From: Anticarsia gemmatalis | Lineage: Eukaryota; Arthropoda; Insecta; Lepidoptera; Erebidae | Reading direction: 5' to 3' | DNA length: 64,000 nucleotides | Assembly: GCF_050436995.1 (NCBI RefSeq) | Contig: NC_134745.1 | Coordinates: 620,001-684,000, forward strand | In this document: positions 43,539-57,292 of the stretch, in pieces | Numbering within the stretch: the stretch's first letter is position 1 | Layout: every line of letters begins with the position of its first letter | Program-made: the position numbers and the translations under genes | The notes under the pieces: generated by a model | What the model saw: only the letters and a program-made list of their open reading frames with translations | Database searches by the model: none | What the model was told of the DNA's origin: nothing

Positions 43539-46500
43539 GTTCTTTTTGTCACTTGAAATTTACTGTACAATTAAAATCAAGCATTATTAGCACTTGTGCT
43601 AGTTTTTATCCTAAGATATTTTGTCTAGATTTTTTTTCTTTGCAATCTAAAAAATAATCTACGAAAAACGTCTGAAAACTTTATCTATGCATTCTAAGAC
43701 CTACTTCGCTGAGCAAATTGGTAAATAAAACCAGAAGTAGGTAACTAGGGAGTTATATTTTGAAAAAAATCCATAATCCATAAAGGCATGATTCACTCAG
43801 TCGTGTTGAGCCGCGCGCCGGCCACGTGCAACGCGCGCTCGCCACGCGTCAGACGCGCGCACGATTATTTATTTTTTGTTTAATAAGCAAAAATATTTAA
43901 TTGTTCTTTGAAGCTTTTGTTCGCAAAAAAGTAATCTGCCTGAGTGTTTGTTAAACAAGGATGAATATTGACATTGGTCTTAGTTTTGTTTAAGTTTTTA
44001 ATTACATCGTGAGGTTACGTTTCCTGTTACTGTTTATGATGATTACAATGTCTACGTACTCACCCTTTAATAAAAAATGCCTAATAAAAACTGGATCCGT
44101 TGATAAGTATTTGTAATCTTAAGAAAAAGTATTAAGTACCTATATAAAGTTCTTTGGAATACTCACACGTATAGTACCTACGAAGAACTTTGGCAACCAG
44201 ATAACTCATAAGCCTGCCTCCTTATGAATATCCCAATCAATCAGTCTCAAAATAATTATTAAATTATTATAGTAAGACCTTACTTTATATTTTTTCACTA
44301 TGAATAAGCTTTATAAAATTAATCTCAAGTTAAAAAGTGTTTTAACCACTCTAAATTAACGCAAAGATTACAAGGGCACTTAGCAAAAACAATACCTAGT
44401 GTACAAACGATTACCCAAAAAAAAGCTTTTAACCAAAAAATACCTTCTAAAGTTTATAAAATGTGAAATAAAAGCCTCCTTAGAATAATGAACGTCTGAA
44501 GCGCAGTTTCTCTGAATAGACCTGTCACGGTTGTCAGTGTTGTTGACAGTTGATCTCGTGTTGTTGACCTAAATAATGATTATATCTAATTTTACCAGAG
44601 TTTAAAGGAGCTGTTATGTATCTGACATTCTTTGTTTCTAGGCGAGGTATTAAGATGTTTTGAAGAATAAATTGGGCTTATGACTAATGTTATTGCGTTA
44701 GTTTATTACAGGAGAACTTGTTCTGTACCTTAGTATAAAAGTGTACAATAAATGCCCCTGTAATGCGTACCTATAGTATCTATCTATAGTAAAATTTTGC
44801 TTGGGTGTCGCAATTGTATGTTACGCTACGCTTTTTGATAGGGCTGCTGTTCTATTATCCTATTGTCTACCTAGTTGACAAGTTCAGATTTTCAGGTAAA
44901 AGGGCTTGAAACCTTTTTGTATTTTAAAAAATAGGATCCAATTTCTAGGATTTAGTTTTGAATATAATAACAAAAAACTGAAAACTAGGGACATTTCAAT
45001 TTAAAAAAAACATTAACCTAAGGAATAATTTATTTAACATTTTTGTCCTTTAAGGAGCTTTTTTCGAAGTCATTTCCAACGAATTCTTTACGCAACTCTA
45101 GAATCCTCCACTACTACCCTTAGCTCATCTTCACTGTCGTCTCCATCGCAACAAGCCAGCCTCATAAACCACAGTAAACATAAACAAACAACAAACAAAA
45201 CAACATCCAACAACAGCCAACAACCTTGACGCACTTACAGTTGTAGCGCTTCTATTGCCTACACGATGTTTGCCTTACTTGTTACTGTATAGCTAACAGC
45301 TTCGGGCTACTTCGACCAACTTCGGGTGGTGAAAGCAAAAATTAAATGTTTGATTTCGTTCTTGTGTACTTTTTGTAGGTTTTTGTAAGGTTCCTGTGCC
45401 AATTAATGTTTGTATGGAGTAAGGAAATGTTAGTAAAACAGGTCGACAGGTCGACTTTTTCTAAGGTTTTCCGCGGGGATTTGACACTGCGATAGACTTA
45501 GTGCTTACATGAAATTGCTTTAAAAACGTCTTAGTTTTTCTTGTCAAAATACTTATTGAGTTCCATCGCGTATCGTGAGTACCATCTGCAGGAAAGCTCT
45601 CTAAAGATTTGAAAAACATTGTTTTAATAAAAAAATGTGTACTTGAAAATCTTGAAAATGTTAAAGTTCATACAAAACAAGAAAATTAACAACATCTTTC
45701 AAGATTGCCATTTAAAATAAAAACGCAAAGACCTGCAATCTTTATTTATGTGTTGTCAGAACTATACTATATTTTATAAGCTATGAAGGTATCTACCCAC
45801 GTTTTTTAAGAGCAAGAGCCTTTGAGCGAAGATAAAAAACTTCTATTATAAAGTTTAATTAGAATGTTATACGGGCACAAGATATCATCATATTATGGAG
45901 GTCTTATTTAACTTTATGTAGAACGCAGTTCTGTGAAACGAGAGAAAAATACATTCTTGGCATTGAAATAGCGAGATACATTTCCTGAAAGGAAAAATGA
46001 ATTTCTAGGAATTAATGAATTGGTTTATTAACTTTCATTTTAAAGTACTCTGCTTTTTATACACTAATTAGAAAATATTCATTTTTGTAAACAAAAAACT
46101 TTAGTTTTCGGTGAAAGTAAAAAGACCTTGTTTGCTTGGTTGTATACATTCGGCATGTTTTCTCTATTTCTCATATACTATCAATCAGATGAGACAAAAC
46201 AGCCTTATTTCACTACTCACAATAACATACAACATTTTACGATAAAGTATAGTATTTTAAGCAATTTTAATTAGTAAGTAATAAAAAAAGGACACAAAAG
46301 TCAAAACCATTTTTGTTTTACGACTACGACGATAAGTCTTACTCAATACAAATACACCAAATATAAAAATCAATACCACAGTTGATTAATTCAACCATCA
46401 ATACAAACAAAATATATTTACAAAGGAAAATGTAGATTTCCCTCGCAAACATAAGTAGGTACCTACGTGGGAATGAGCGCGCGCGCCGATCTCACGCGGG

Positions 46501-49500
46501 GGTGTCGCGTGCCTACAATCACATAATAATACCACTATTATATATACACCCTTATCACAAAACCATACAATTGAAAATAAACCATAAACTTAAGTTACTA
46601 AGGTTAATTTTCCTATGAGAGATATGCCTGTATTTCCGATTGTTGTAATATGAACTTTATCGTGTTGTATTAAGGTTGCTTTTGCCCTGTTTTGTAGTGA
46701 TTTTTATTTACAGGGGTAAGTATCAGGTTGCGGTTTATAAAATCAAATGGTTATCGACGATCAAAGTGATTAAATGATCCGATGCGTGCCCCATATAGAT
46801 ATGAGGTTTGTAATGATGAAATCTTTGAGTAGGTAGGTACATTCTTTATTGCGTCAAATTAATATTGAGTTTGGAATATTACAAATTTTAAAGCAATCAT
46901 GTACTTCGCTTATTAAAATAGCCTTTAGCTGTAACTTTCTGAAAAAGACAGGAGATAGTTTACCACCCTGAATATTTTTTTTCAGTGAGAGAAGGATGAA
47001 CCAACAACCAAATTTACACATTTATAGAGAGTTTTCTTTAATAAGACGGGGAACCTGCATTCATTTTCATCATTTCAAACATGAATATAAATACAGAATT
47101 CTTAATATGTACTAACTACTGACACAAAACTATTATCTTTCACAAAGCTCATTTCATACTATTATATTTATTCATTGCACAATTCATATTGCTCATAACA
47201 ATAATACGAGTAGCATAGGGGTGGTCGTTATCTATGCACGCAGTATTTGCTCCACACAAGACGGAATAGGGGGTGAGATGTTGGTATCAATTGATGGATT
47301 GTATTGATTGTATCGGTGCATTGTTAGTGCATTGATTGAAACTGATTTCAAATTAAATTGTGAGAAGTATTTAAGCTTATTACTATTATAAACGCGAGCG
47401 CTTAAAATACTTGAGTATGTAGTTATTATGTCATACAAAAATGACCGAATGGATTTAGACTAAATGAGGCATACATAATATATACAGAGCTTTAATAACC
47501 TGAATTAACATATAGGGATACTTTTAACCCGAGGAACGTTTTCATGCAGACAAAGTCATGTTTTTAGGTAAAGTGAGAAGAGAGAGACTGAATTCAATGT
47601 AGAATAACTTTGCGGACTTGAATGAAAACGTTAAAAGGAGACGCCCTCGTAAGTTATACACAAACCATATCAGCGATGTCTTGCAAAAGGGTCTGGCGCG
47701 TAGTTAGTCCTCGTCCCAGGATGGGCCTGTAGGACAAGATGTATGGATGGGAATGAGGCAAGGGAAGTTTGTAAGGATCGTACCAAGTGGCGTTTTTTGG
47801 AACCCCTATGGAAAAAAAGCGTAATTTTATGTTTGTAAATTCTCAAAAAACACTTTCAAAATTTATTCAGCATATTTTAGTACTTATGTTTCAAAGTGGG
47901 TGTAGCAGGATTATCTATTTTCAACACTATCTTCTAAAGAGGGTATAATAATATGGTACCTAATATCATCGTTACTACATTTGCGCTACGTGTCTTGCAT
48001 TTAATGTTGAGACAGTGCATTGTGGGAATTTTGAGAGACAGAACAAATGTGGGACGAAAACTATGAGTGAATGATGATGTATGAAGGAGATTTAATGGGA
48101 AATAGGAATGTGTGAGAAAACAAAAGAAGAACAGAAGAAACAATTGGACGAAGTTTCAAAGAATGAGTTTGAGGTTTTAAAACAGGAAATATATCAAGTT
48201 TAAGGTAATCTAATGCCGCAGACTTAAAGTTTTTCTATCTTCCAAATAAATTTGTTAATTTGTTTGTATAAAATTGACCCTAAATTGGTAACTTCAACTA
48301 TATTGATACATGATTGATACATATAATAAATCTGTATAGAGGTCAATTTTGTATATTGGCAATATTTGTAAAAAAACAGCTAAGTAATGGATACTGATAC
48401 CGAAAATGCAATTTATTTTTATGTATATAATATTCGTATCTTCTCGTCTCATGAATGTGGTTCGAAGAATAATATGTATGAAAAATAAATATTGTGTATT
48501 TAATTTCACGCATCGCAGTGTTCGTACAACGGGATTGTATCGTGCGTCACGACGTCATCCGTTTATATGAAACAAGTTGAAACAACGTACACGAGATTAG
48601 ATCTCATTCACGTGTTCAAAACGGATCAAGTGATGGATTTTATGAGATCATAATAATATATTGAACAAAATCATATCACATCAATACGTATTTTTTCTCT
48701 TTATTAAAAGCTTGTAGCTAATATCATTTATCAGAGGTATAGAAATAGAAAAATGGATGTTTACCTTGCACTGCGTACAGCAGTTAAATGGATGCAACCT
48801 CTCGTTTCCGTTTGGTAATTTTAGTTGATAAGCATTGCTTGTCATGTTAAAGTTTTGAAATGTGCTTAAAATATGCAAATAGACGTGCATTTGCGTATAT
48901 TATTTATGGTACAAACCAAATTTTGACTACAAAAAAGCGTTTTACATATTTGTATTTTTGCGTTTACCTATTTATATTGCTCTTATTTCCAAATGGTAAC
49001 AAATATCGTATATAATTTCTTACAGTATTTCAGTTTTGGGACGTTACTATTTAGCCCAAATAAATACAAAATATTTCGTGCTTTGTATTATAAAATACTT
49101 CAAAGTGACCAAACACGTATTAATATTTCGTAAACCTCAACAAGATTGATGTTTAAAGTCCAAAATAAACCATCCTAATCACCTATTATCCTCAACGATA
49201 TTCAAAATACTTTAAAATTGAAGCAAAGTATTCAAAACATGAAAGCGAGGTTAACGACCTATGAAACTTTTCAAATAGGCTTGAAGTTTGTCAAGTCGTT
49301 CACAGATTAACATCCAAGTTGAAATGTATTTCATTTAACTGTCAGGTGTCACGCTTGTTTACGATTTGATTAAAAATACTTGCGATTTGGCAAAAGAAAT
49401 CTTGAGTTTTTGTGTAGTATAAATGATGTATACAAGCTTGTAAAAATGGTGAATGAGTGTTCAAAAAATTAAACTTAGTTTAAACTCACTTTTGAGTGTA

Positions 49501-50310
49501 GTTGACAAGTTATTTACAATTAAAAGGCATTTACTTATCGTATCGATCGTAGGTATTAAAGAACATAACTTGCTACGATCTTAACGAAGATATTCTGCTT
49601 CGTTCTCATTCATAATATTTATGTGTATATCTTGTTATTTCTACTAGTTACAAGTACCTAACCTAACCTTTTTGAAGAAGAGCACTGATATGATCTTTGT
49701 ATGTAGATGACATAAGCTTGGGTTGATGCAAGTTGAAGAATCTACTTTTATGCATAAGCAACAAATACCAACAGTACGGATTAGGAGTATGAAGCGTCAT
49801 TAGCTAACAATTATAATGTGAGCCATCATTACCTTTTTATCTATCTTATATTAGTTTTCGTGACGTAAGAGTATTTTGGCAATCTCCGGAGAGATAAAGA
49901 AAATGAATTAAAATGCTACGAAGTCGAGATACATCAGTAACCAAAAAGGAAAAGCTTCAGTTTATACTACAGTCCTAATTCTACCTTATTCCGAGGAAAA
50001 CCTAACAAATTAGGAATCCAATCACATTCCGGGTGGAGCAGGAATCCAATTGTGTTCGAGCGAGTGAGGCTGGAGCTATTCCGATAATAGTTAGTACGAG
50101 ATCATTAAGACACAGGTGTGTTTACCGAGTGTATTTACTCACACACTCTGGTATACAGCTATAAAAGGCTAAAACAAGACTATAAAAAACTTAGCTTCTG
50201 GAACAAGTTTTCTACATTTTTCAAAGACCTTTAATAATATTCAATTATTCGCTGATATTTATCGTTTATTATCAATCTACCCATTGAAATAATATATTCA
50301 TATATTATAT
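43539..50310. other. AT-rich intergenic stretch
   Basis: No exon was recognised. CpG-dense patches lie at 43805-43865 (with CACGTG) and 46475-46515, and one dispersed repeat at 47733. A fragment resembling RTE-type 3' ends (TTTTCATGCAGACAAAGTC) is near 47540. Confidence 0.45.
47733..47805 (+). repeat. dispersed repeat (GTACCAAGTGGCG family)
   Basis: TGGGAATGAGGCAAGGGAAG, GTTTGTAAGGATCGTACCAA and GTGGCGTTTTTTGG are nearly identical to 52212-52292 and opposite in orientation to 20408 and 26158. Confidence 0.8.
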
Positions 50311-50316
50311 ATTTTT

Positions 50317-50378
50317 GTAATTGTAACGATCATTTTATGTGTCAATATTTGACCCACACAACATGATTTGATTTTTAC
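50317..50378 (+). repeat. CR1/Jockey-like LINE tail remnant, sense orientation
   Basis: GTAATTGTAACGATCATTTT, GTGTCAATATTTGACC and CATGATTTGATTTTTA match in reverse complement the tail at 21870-21930, so this copy inserted opposite to the one in hpo. Confidence 0.65.
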
Positions 50379-50379
50379 T

Positions 50380-52210
50380 TTACATGTTTAGAAGCCGTAA
50401 TCATCTATTTATTCAAGGTGTAATTAAGAAACAAAGATAGATGAGAATAGGCGAACTTATAACCTTAAAACGATTTATCTTTAATTAATAGATCACCTAG
50501 TTCATAATAAACACCGAAAGGTGATCTAAGCATAGAAAAATGTATCAGTTAACTAGAAATGTTAATGAACAAAGCAAATGATTCAGAGCTGCAGTTGAAG
50601 TGAGTTGAAGTGACCTGGTTACGATGTCCTTCGCTGACGTCTCCACTTCAAATAAAGAAATGTATAATATTTACACAGATAACGGAAAAATTACAACTAT
50701 TTACTAGATGAGTCAGGGAACATGGAAATATTCTATGGGGACTTATAAAATCTATTTTACTAATGGTTCTTATAACTATAATAGCATGCCAACTTCCTAG
50801 ATAGTGTTTACCCTAGGCAGTTATCACATTGTGCGCTTTTGTAACCGTCTTTTAATTGCAATTTGTTTTCGTAATTAAAATATCAACTAGTATAATAACT
50901 ATTTATGGGTCATACGCTCTAGATCTAGCTATCTGTCAGAATTCCACACATAAATATATTAACGTGTGTACAATCAAAATAAAACTGACACCTGTCGAAC
51001 GTTTTTCGACACATAATTGGACCGGAATCGGCCGTTATTTCGGACGTCCTTTAATGCGAGAACTGACATTCTGTATCGATCTCTGTAAATACTGAAACCG
51101 TTTACTATAGCTAGAAAAAACTATATTTTTTTGCTAACCCTTCCGCAGGTAGTTCATCCGTGTTCTAGCCCACACGGGGCAGGCAGCGTGCTCGGTGTCT
51201 CCTTACATTTCTTTCTTATCTCCGGCGCGGCACGTGGTCCTCCCGGCTGTTAGATTACGACCACAACTATGATGGACTGTCTACAACATCACTCATATAA
51301 ATAGTGCTTAAAAGGTTATTTTTATTTAGTCCCGTTGCTTACCACTTGTTTAAAACGTGAGGGGAACACGCGTTTGTAAATATTTTTTATTGAAATGACG
51401 TAAGGAAGCTAGTGGTAGACGTTCAATACGTTTTAATAGAAATCTGAAATATCACCACTTTTTTTCTTATGAATTTCAAATGACGTTTGATTTGAAAATT
51501 TGGACTTTAAAAAATTACTAAGAATAGACTCAAAATATACTTGACACAATTGTCTGCCTAAGAGAAATCGAAGGCGTGACACTGCAGTTCCGAGATGATC
51601 CTTGTAATCTTTTCTAAAAGGTTTATGACGGCTTTATACTTTGAAATAAACTTAAGTTCACCTTATTACGTTCCTTGCGTCAATACTCAATTTCGAAATA
51701 TCTAAAGCTAAAAGTAATCCAATTTACCTTACGACCTATTTATAGCGAGACATATTTCGCCTTCAAAACTCAATCCATCAATCCATAAAGTTATTGGTTT
51801 CTTTACGTCACTCACAAATCAGAGATTACGGTGACGTAGCAATAACGTAGCGGTGCTACGGCGCTACGCACGTGCGTAACGGCATGACGCTACGAGTGCT
51901 ACGGTTATGGTTGTTGCCATCGATTTATGAACCGAGTGAAAGTTATGGTGTAATGAGTTTTTTGTATACGTCAGTATTCTTCAAGGTTTTTCATAGTCTT
52001 GTATGGCTTGATGCTTCTTGTTACTTGGTTGCTTAGCAATCGCTTGCCTAATAAGGATTACTCTGCCTCATAATGCTAGTCAAATTCAAAACAGCCACAT
52101 TTTCAACTTTTGTGGTCGGTCAAATCGAGAGTTTCTTCTCATATTATATTACTAACGTTTATTTAATTCACACGGGTTTTTTTTTAATTAGACTAATAAT
52201 AAAATTATCA
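50380..52210. other. intergenic stretch with a CG palindrome cluster
   Basis: No gene is recognised. A GC-richer block at 51145-51265 follows a good acceptor-like site but shows only 37 open codons. A cluster of CTACG/CGTAG repeats lies at 51835-51915. Confidence 0.4.
51835..51915. repeat. cluster of CTACG/CGTAG inverted motifs around a 14-bp palindrome
   Basis: TACGCACGTGCGTA at 51865-51878 is a perfect palindrome containing the E-box CACGTG. Around it are CGTAGCGGTGCTACG and further GCTACG and CGCTACG copies. Confidence 0.6.
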
Positions 52211-52211
52211 C

Positions 52212-52292
52212 AAGATTTATGGATGTGAATGAGGCAAGGGAAGTTTGTTAGGATCGTACCAAGTGGCGTTTTTTGGTCTCTGCCTACCTTTA
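52212..52292 (+). repeat. dispersed repeat (GTACCAAGTGGCG family)
   Basis: ATGGATGTGAATGAGGCAAG, GATCGTACCAAGTGGCG and TTTTTTGGTCTCTGCCTACC give the cleanest copy of this family in the window. Confidence 0.85.
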
Positions 52293-52899
52293 TAGAAAAT
52301 GGATAGATATCGATATTACGCATGTATGTAGGTATGTATCATATTATCACACCATGCCCGTTAGCAAGTTACTTGAAGACTAAAAAAACAGTCTTCTTAT
52401 TCAATTTATTTTAATAAAATAAAGCTGTAAATTACTGAAACTTAGGTCCACTTTTACCTAGAGGTCAACAAAATGTAGACCTAATCTATTGTGTTACATT
52501 CATCATTAACTTAGATCTAAGTAGATTTAGAAAGAATCCATTCTCTCAGTTTGTTGCCTCTAGGACAATAGATAATTGTACCTTTAACCTTTCACGACCC
52601 TTCAATGTTAGTAAGAAATAAGAGTAGGTACGCATTGTCGACAGTCGCCACGCAACATAATCTCTAAGCGAATACAGTACGTGAGTCGTCTAAGCAACGG
52701 TCAACGACATTTATAAGCTAGATACATAATTAAACAGATAAAAATGTACAGTCGGAATCAACTGGTGCCCTGCGACATTCCTGCGATTGCGTGTTGTAAA
52801 GTATGTATTTGCTCTTACAGGCCGTAAAAGGTTAAAGTTGCAGTTATCTTTTGTCCTAAAATTACTTCGGAATTCGGATAAACGCATATTATACCGTTC

Positions 52900-52985
52900 C
52901 TCAGATGGTAGGGCCAATGAGAAGAGCTGGCAAGAAACTCCTGGCCACTCTTTAATCGCTAAATTGTTTTAAAAATATTTTATAC
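52900..52985 (-). repeat. CR1/Jockey-like LINE tail remnant
   Basis: GGCCAATGAGAAGAGCTGGC, AAGAAACTCCTGGCCACTCT and TTAATCGCTAAATTGTTTTA align with 21955-22025 in the tail of the intact LINE. Confidence 0.75.
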
Positions 52986-53437
52986 ATCATTGATGATTAA
53001 TTAAATCAATGTATTAAGGTGCTAATGAATAAGATATGTAATAGTGTTGAAAGCATAATAGAAGCAACTACTTACATAATATGACTATTGAAATCATAAG
53101 AGGCATCTCAAGAGCATACTATCTAACAATAAAAAAATGAATACTATACCATATATCAAGAATCTCGTATGTACCTTACTTAAGACAAAGGCTTAGTTGC
53201 CACCTGACCAGTATCTCGTTATATCAAAGATCTGTCCCACATAGATACCGCGTGTCATAGTTACGAGTCGCACCTCGCACGTGACGTATCACGGCGACTT
53301 CATTATTTATTGACATGGCCGGTTTGATGGCCCAATTTGTTGAGAGTATTTTTTGTTGAATCTAGGTTAGTTGATAGTCTAGAGTTAAGTCTATGTCTAA
53401 GCAACTGTCTACTTTGGTGTTGAAACTATAAAATCTG

Positions 53438-53645
53438 GCCTTTCTTTCAACTATGTTGGAGTCGGCTTCCAGTCTCACCGGATACAGCTGAATACCAGTA
53501 TTTTACATGGAACGATTGCCTATAAGACCCCCATAACCCAGTTAAATAGGTAATAACACGATACCTCTCGCTGAGACTGGTTGTCAGGCTTTCAAGCTTC
53601 CAATTACTGGTAACGACTGTTAAAGATCTTTGAAAATGACAGTTT
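53438..53645 (-). repeat. dispersed repeat (GTCAGATAGGCAATCG family), reverse copy
   Basis: Its reverse complement is colinear with 61507-61728, including GACAGTCGTTAC, ACTGGTATTCAGCTG and CCGGTGAGACTGGAAGCCGA. The family is widespread in Lepidoptera. Confidence 0.85.
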
Positions 53646-53666
53646 GACATTTAAACTAACTCTGCA

Positions 53667-53870
53667 AAAGTAACTTTATCTGTCCGTCAGTTTCGTCTTC
53701 GTGCCACAATCACTGAACCGATCTGTATGAAATTTAGTACAGCGATAGTTTGAGACACGTTTAAAGGCAATTTTGTAGATATTTTCCCGGAAATCTCAAT
53801 GGGAAAGGAGCTATGTGGGCGATAAGCCAAAAACTATAGACGGACGGAGTCGCAGCCAAGCTGGTGGTAT
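53667..53870 (+). repeat. degraded RTE-type 3'-end repeat
   Basis: CACTGAACCGATCTGTATGA, AATTTAGTACAGCGATAG and TTTTCCCGGAAATCTC follow the order of the copy at 63325 with many changes. Confidence 0.5.
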
Positions 53871-54636
53871 GATTTAATAACGATGCATGATTGCTTTGCA
53901 CTACTAATGCGTTTACTACTCCATAGAAGGTGTTACATAATTGCGTTAATCTATGGGCAGGTCGTCGTTCATCATCATTGTCTCGACAAGACAATGACTG
54001 TAATTACATAAGATAATAAGTAATTGGCAATCAGTTTATGTCATAATCATGCATTACTTACCTACATTATCTCGAATTAAATCTGTTTATAAGGTGGAAA
54101 TCGAAACGAACATATTATGCAGAAATTACTTGGATCGTTACTCGATTTATCATCAGTTTAACAGTTTCGCAGCAGTGTCGGATAACCTATCAGCTAAATA
54201 AAATTACAGCAAATACATGAAAACAACTATCAAAATTCCGTCTGGTAAATGTATAGTCACAAAATATTCGCATTTATCAAATCAGTCTACGCGTTCCCGG
54301 GTTATCGGGGAACATACATAAGAAAATTTGCTACAAATTGACAACCTTCTCCATTTGTTTAAGTCTTAAAAAACCAAGTCCGTTTGTAATATATCGTACA
54401 ATAATTTGTTTATCACGGAAACACCCAAATAATTGTATTACTATTGAACAATTTACATTATTTTTATGACATAATTATTCGAATGCATTACGATGACGTT
54501 CTGCGGTCAGTGGCGGTCACTCCACTCGTTCAGTACCGCTGCTCCGGACAGAAATGACAGCTGACCTAATTATTATAATAATATTACATTTTATTCAATG
54601 TTTTATTTGCTTGTCTTGTACGTATAAAGTTTATGA

Positions 54637-54727
54637 GTTTATGAGATATAAGCCTAGAGACAAACAGACACAGCGAAGTCTCAGTTATAGGGTCCCGTTT
54701 TACCCTTTGGGTACGGAACCCTAAAAA
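54637..54727 (-). repeat. GGGTTCCGTACCC interspersed repeat
   Basis: In reverse complement it reads AGGGTTCCGTACCCAAAGGG, TAAAACGGGACCCTATAACT and GAGACTTCGCTGT, an interspersed motif common in moth genomes. It explains the 102-codon ORF found there. Confidence 0.75.
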
Positions 54728-54984
54728 TGAACCGTCAAATGTGCAATCTCGACAATTACGACATAAGAACAATCGATCGAGGGATCTGGAAATCTGGAAG
54801 AAGGAAAACACCTTCCCCTTCGAACAGTGGGACACTGATGCAGTTTTTGCAATAAGAAAAGGCGAGTGTGCCGTTAAAGATAAACTGCACAACGTAAAAA
54901 ACGTTATCTAGGTAAGTGTAGTCTAAAGTTAAAATTCTTGCTAATCTGTACCGCCACTTTCCTACGTTATAAAATACTAACTTC

Positions 54985-55292
54985 TCTCCGCGACTTCGTT
55001 CACGTGAAAAAAAGATTTACCGGGGTTAACGGTATTTTATGTATTAATGCAGGTTGTAAGCTATCAGTGTACTAAAGGAGATTGGGAGCTTTACCATGGG
55101 AAAAATCCCCATGGCGGACAAAGATGAAACGTACTTTATTTCAAAGACCTGTAAATATGTTTACTTAAGTGTTGTGACTAATAGGAATTCATTAAAATTC
55201 GTCCAGTAACTTTTACCTGAAAAAGTAACAAAAATACATATCTACATACATCCATCTATACTTACAAACTTTCGCATTTATAATACTAGTAG
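54985..55292 (-). repeat. RTE-type 3'-end repeat, reverse copy
   Basis: Reverse complement starts CTACTAGTATTATAAATGCG then AAAGTTTGTAAG, and ends near GTGAACGAAGTCGCGGAGAG, colinear with 63325-63553. Confidence 0.8.
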
Positions 55293-55679
55293 GAAGATAG
55301 CCCGTGTGGTATTTAACTACTTACTTTTATCGAAATTCGTTCAGTAATTATGGAAGTATGACTAACTAAGGTATATGCAGGGTTCGTTACCCCTTTGCCA
55401 CAGTGCTAATTAGTAATATTAATATTATTGTTATTTAACACACATTATAACCGCAGTAAATGAGTCATGTTTGTATGTATGTTCATGTAAATAACATCTA
55501 CAAGGAGAGGGGAAAAGCATTTTACATTTATTTGTTATGTATTGTACATCTTAGCTATGTTTTGTTGGTTTGTAAATACCCGATACAATTATAATTTAGT
55601 AGCGCTTAAGACTACAAAATAATGAATGAATTAGTAATTATATAAGTCTGGACTCAACAGAATACTTATTTTATGTACG

Positions 55680-55860
55680 ACTAGCGGCCGCATGCGACTT
55701 CGGCTCGTGGACTTTAGTTTCCAGCTCCACTCTTATTAGTCACATTGTGATATATAGCTAAGCCTACTTTCTTTAATAAATGGACTATTCAACACAAAAT
55801 ATTTGTTTTAATTCAAAGTAGTTCTTGAGATTGAGGGCGTTCAAACAAACAAACAGCCAC
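55680..55860 (+). repeat. lepidopteran repeat (ACTAGCTGACCCGCG family)
   Basis: ACTAGCGGCCGCATGCGACT, CTCTTATTAGTCACATTGTG, TAATAAATGGACTATTCAAC and AGTAGTTCTTGAGATTGAG are colinear with the copy at 8820. Confidence 0.75.
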
Positions 55861-56769
55861 TATTTAAGTGTAGATCTAGTAGCTTGTTTTTCAAAACAGT
55901 TCTGCATCTTTTACCATAAAAACGCAAACATAACCGCGCGCAGAAACTAGTTTTTAACAGACTTTTTATTTAATCTCCCATTAAGATAACCAAAGCACAA
56001 TCATCACGACAAACTCAACTTTCTTCAAAATTGAACTATATTTCCGTTCTTCACATCAAGCAAGGAACATAGCAAGCCTTTATATAGCGAAGTAGGTCGT
56101 AAGCCTCGACAGATTTAAAGGATGTTGGACACTTTTGTCAAGAATGGAAGGCAAATATATTTTTAGAATATTCACGTTTTTTTCTGTTATTTTCCATCAA
56201 GCTCTGAGTAAAATAAAACGTATTTCTTTCAAAGGTTTCTGAAGACTGTAAAGTGGAGTATGAATGTACAATTGGTGGTATATATTCGAAGGTATACCTT
56301 ACCGTTCTTGACTTAATTGTGAAGTTGATTAAAATGTTTTGAATGTTCTGATTTTTTTATTTGGTATCATTTACATTTTAACTTTATCAACTGCGTTTTG
56401 TCCTAAAATCGTTTGCTAAGTGCGGTAAATAAGGTACCCGCGGGTATTAAGGCCTAGCTAAGGGAGATTTGTAATAAAATGAAGAATATCCAATATAATC
56501 AACCAGTTTTTATAATAATCAGTCATGTACTTATATTACTACCGAGTTTAAACAAAAAATAGCTTCTAAAGCTTAAAACTAAAACATTATATCACTTTTA
56601 AAAAAACGCTGTCTTTAGGCCTTATTATAATAGGGTAGGGTAAAAGGGCCTATACTATAAACTATTCAAAAATCAACTTAAACTAAGTAAATTAGTATTC
56701 TTGACATCAATAATCATTAACATAAGGCAATAGAAAGCATAGTAGTCTTAATAAATTAAAAAAATGTCC

Positions 56770-56995
56770 TTATTTGCATCCATCAGGACATTGAAAATCA
56801 TCAGTATATTCTGCAGTCAAACCGACACATTCTTCGTGGTACCACTTAGAGCATCGCGAACATTGCCTCATAGCATCATCCATTCTATCTTATTTGCAAG
56901 CATGACAGTACCGATCATTTTTTTTTTGTGATTTATTTTTGTCAGATCGCCTTCTGACCACAATGCTCGGTTGGGAGGCATCGTGACTGTAAGCA
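56770..56995 (-). pseudogene. transposon remnant exon B with PHD-like zinc finger and in-frame stop
   Basis: After the acceptor GTTTTTAG, the single base T completes the codon left open by exon A. The frame then reads AYSHDASQPSIVVRRRSDKN, later RYCHACK, a stop at 56892-56890, then RQCSRCSKWYHEECVGL and FQCPDGCK before the final stop at 56772-56770. The C-x2-C, C-x2-C, H-x2-C, C-x3-C ligands fit a PHD-type finger, which ends some insect DDE transposases. The in-frame stop shows decay. Confidence 0.7.
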
Positions 56996-57292
56996 CTAAA
57001 AACAATAATATATAAATTGAAAATATAAACTACGTATATACTACCACTGAAAAACATTTTAAAAACACGCTCCTACTTATATAGCAGTTAAAAAAATAGG
57101 AGTATAATAAGGCCTATTGTAAAATTTTATAGGCCTTAATATCCGCCAACCACCTATTTACAGAAAAGAATAATAATATAATTTTTATAACTACAAGTCT
57201 CTTAAAACGGTAATTTACGGACAAGCATACATTAATTAATAAGCGGACAGTCAATACAGGTTTGTAAATATGATATTTTCTAAACAACTTAC

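Noticed and set aside
50160..50168. TATAAAAGG as a promoter
   Set aside because: No initiator, ATG-bearing exon or gene follows it.
54584..54892. 102-codon minus-strand ORF
   Set aside because: Its core is the GGGTTCCGTACCC interspersed repeat.
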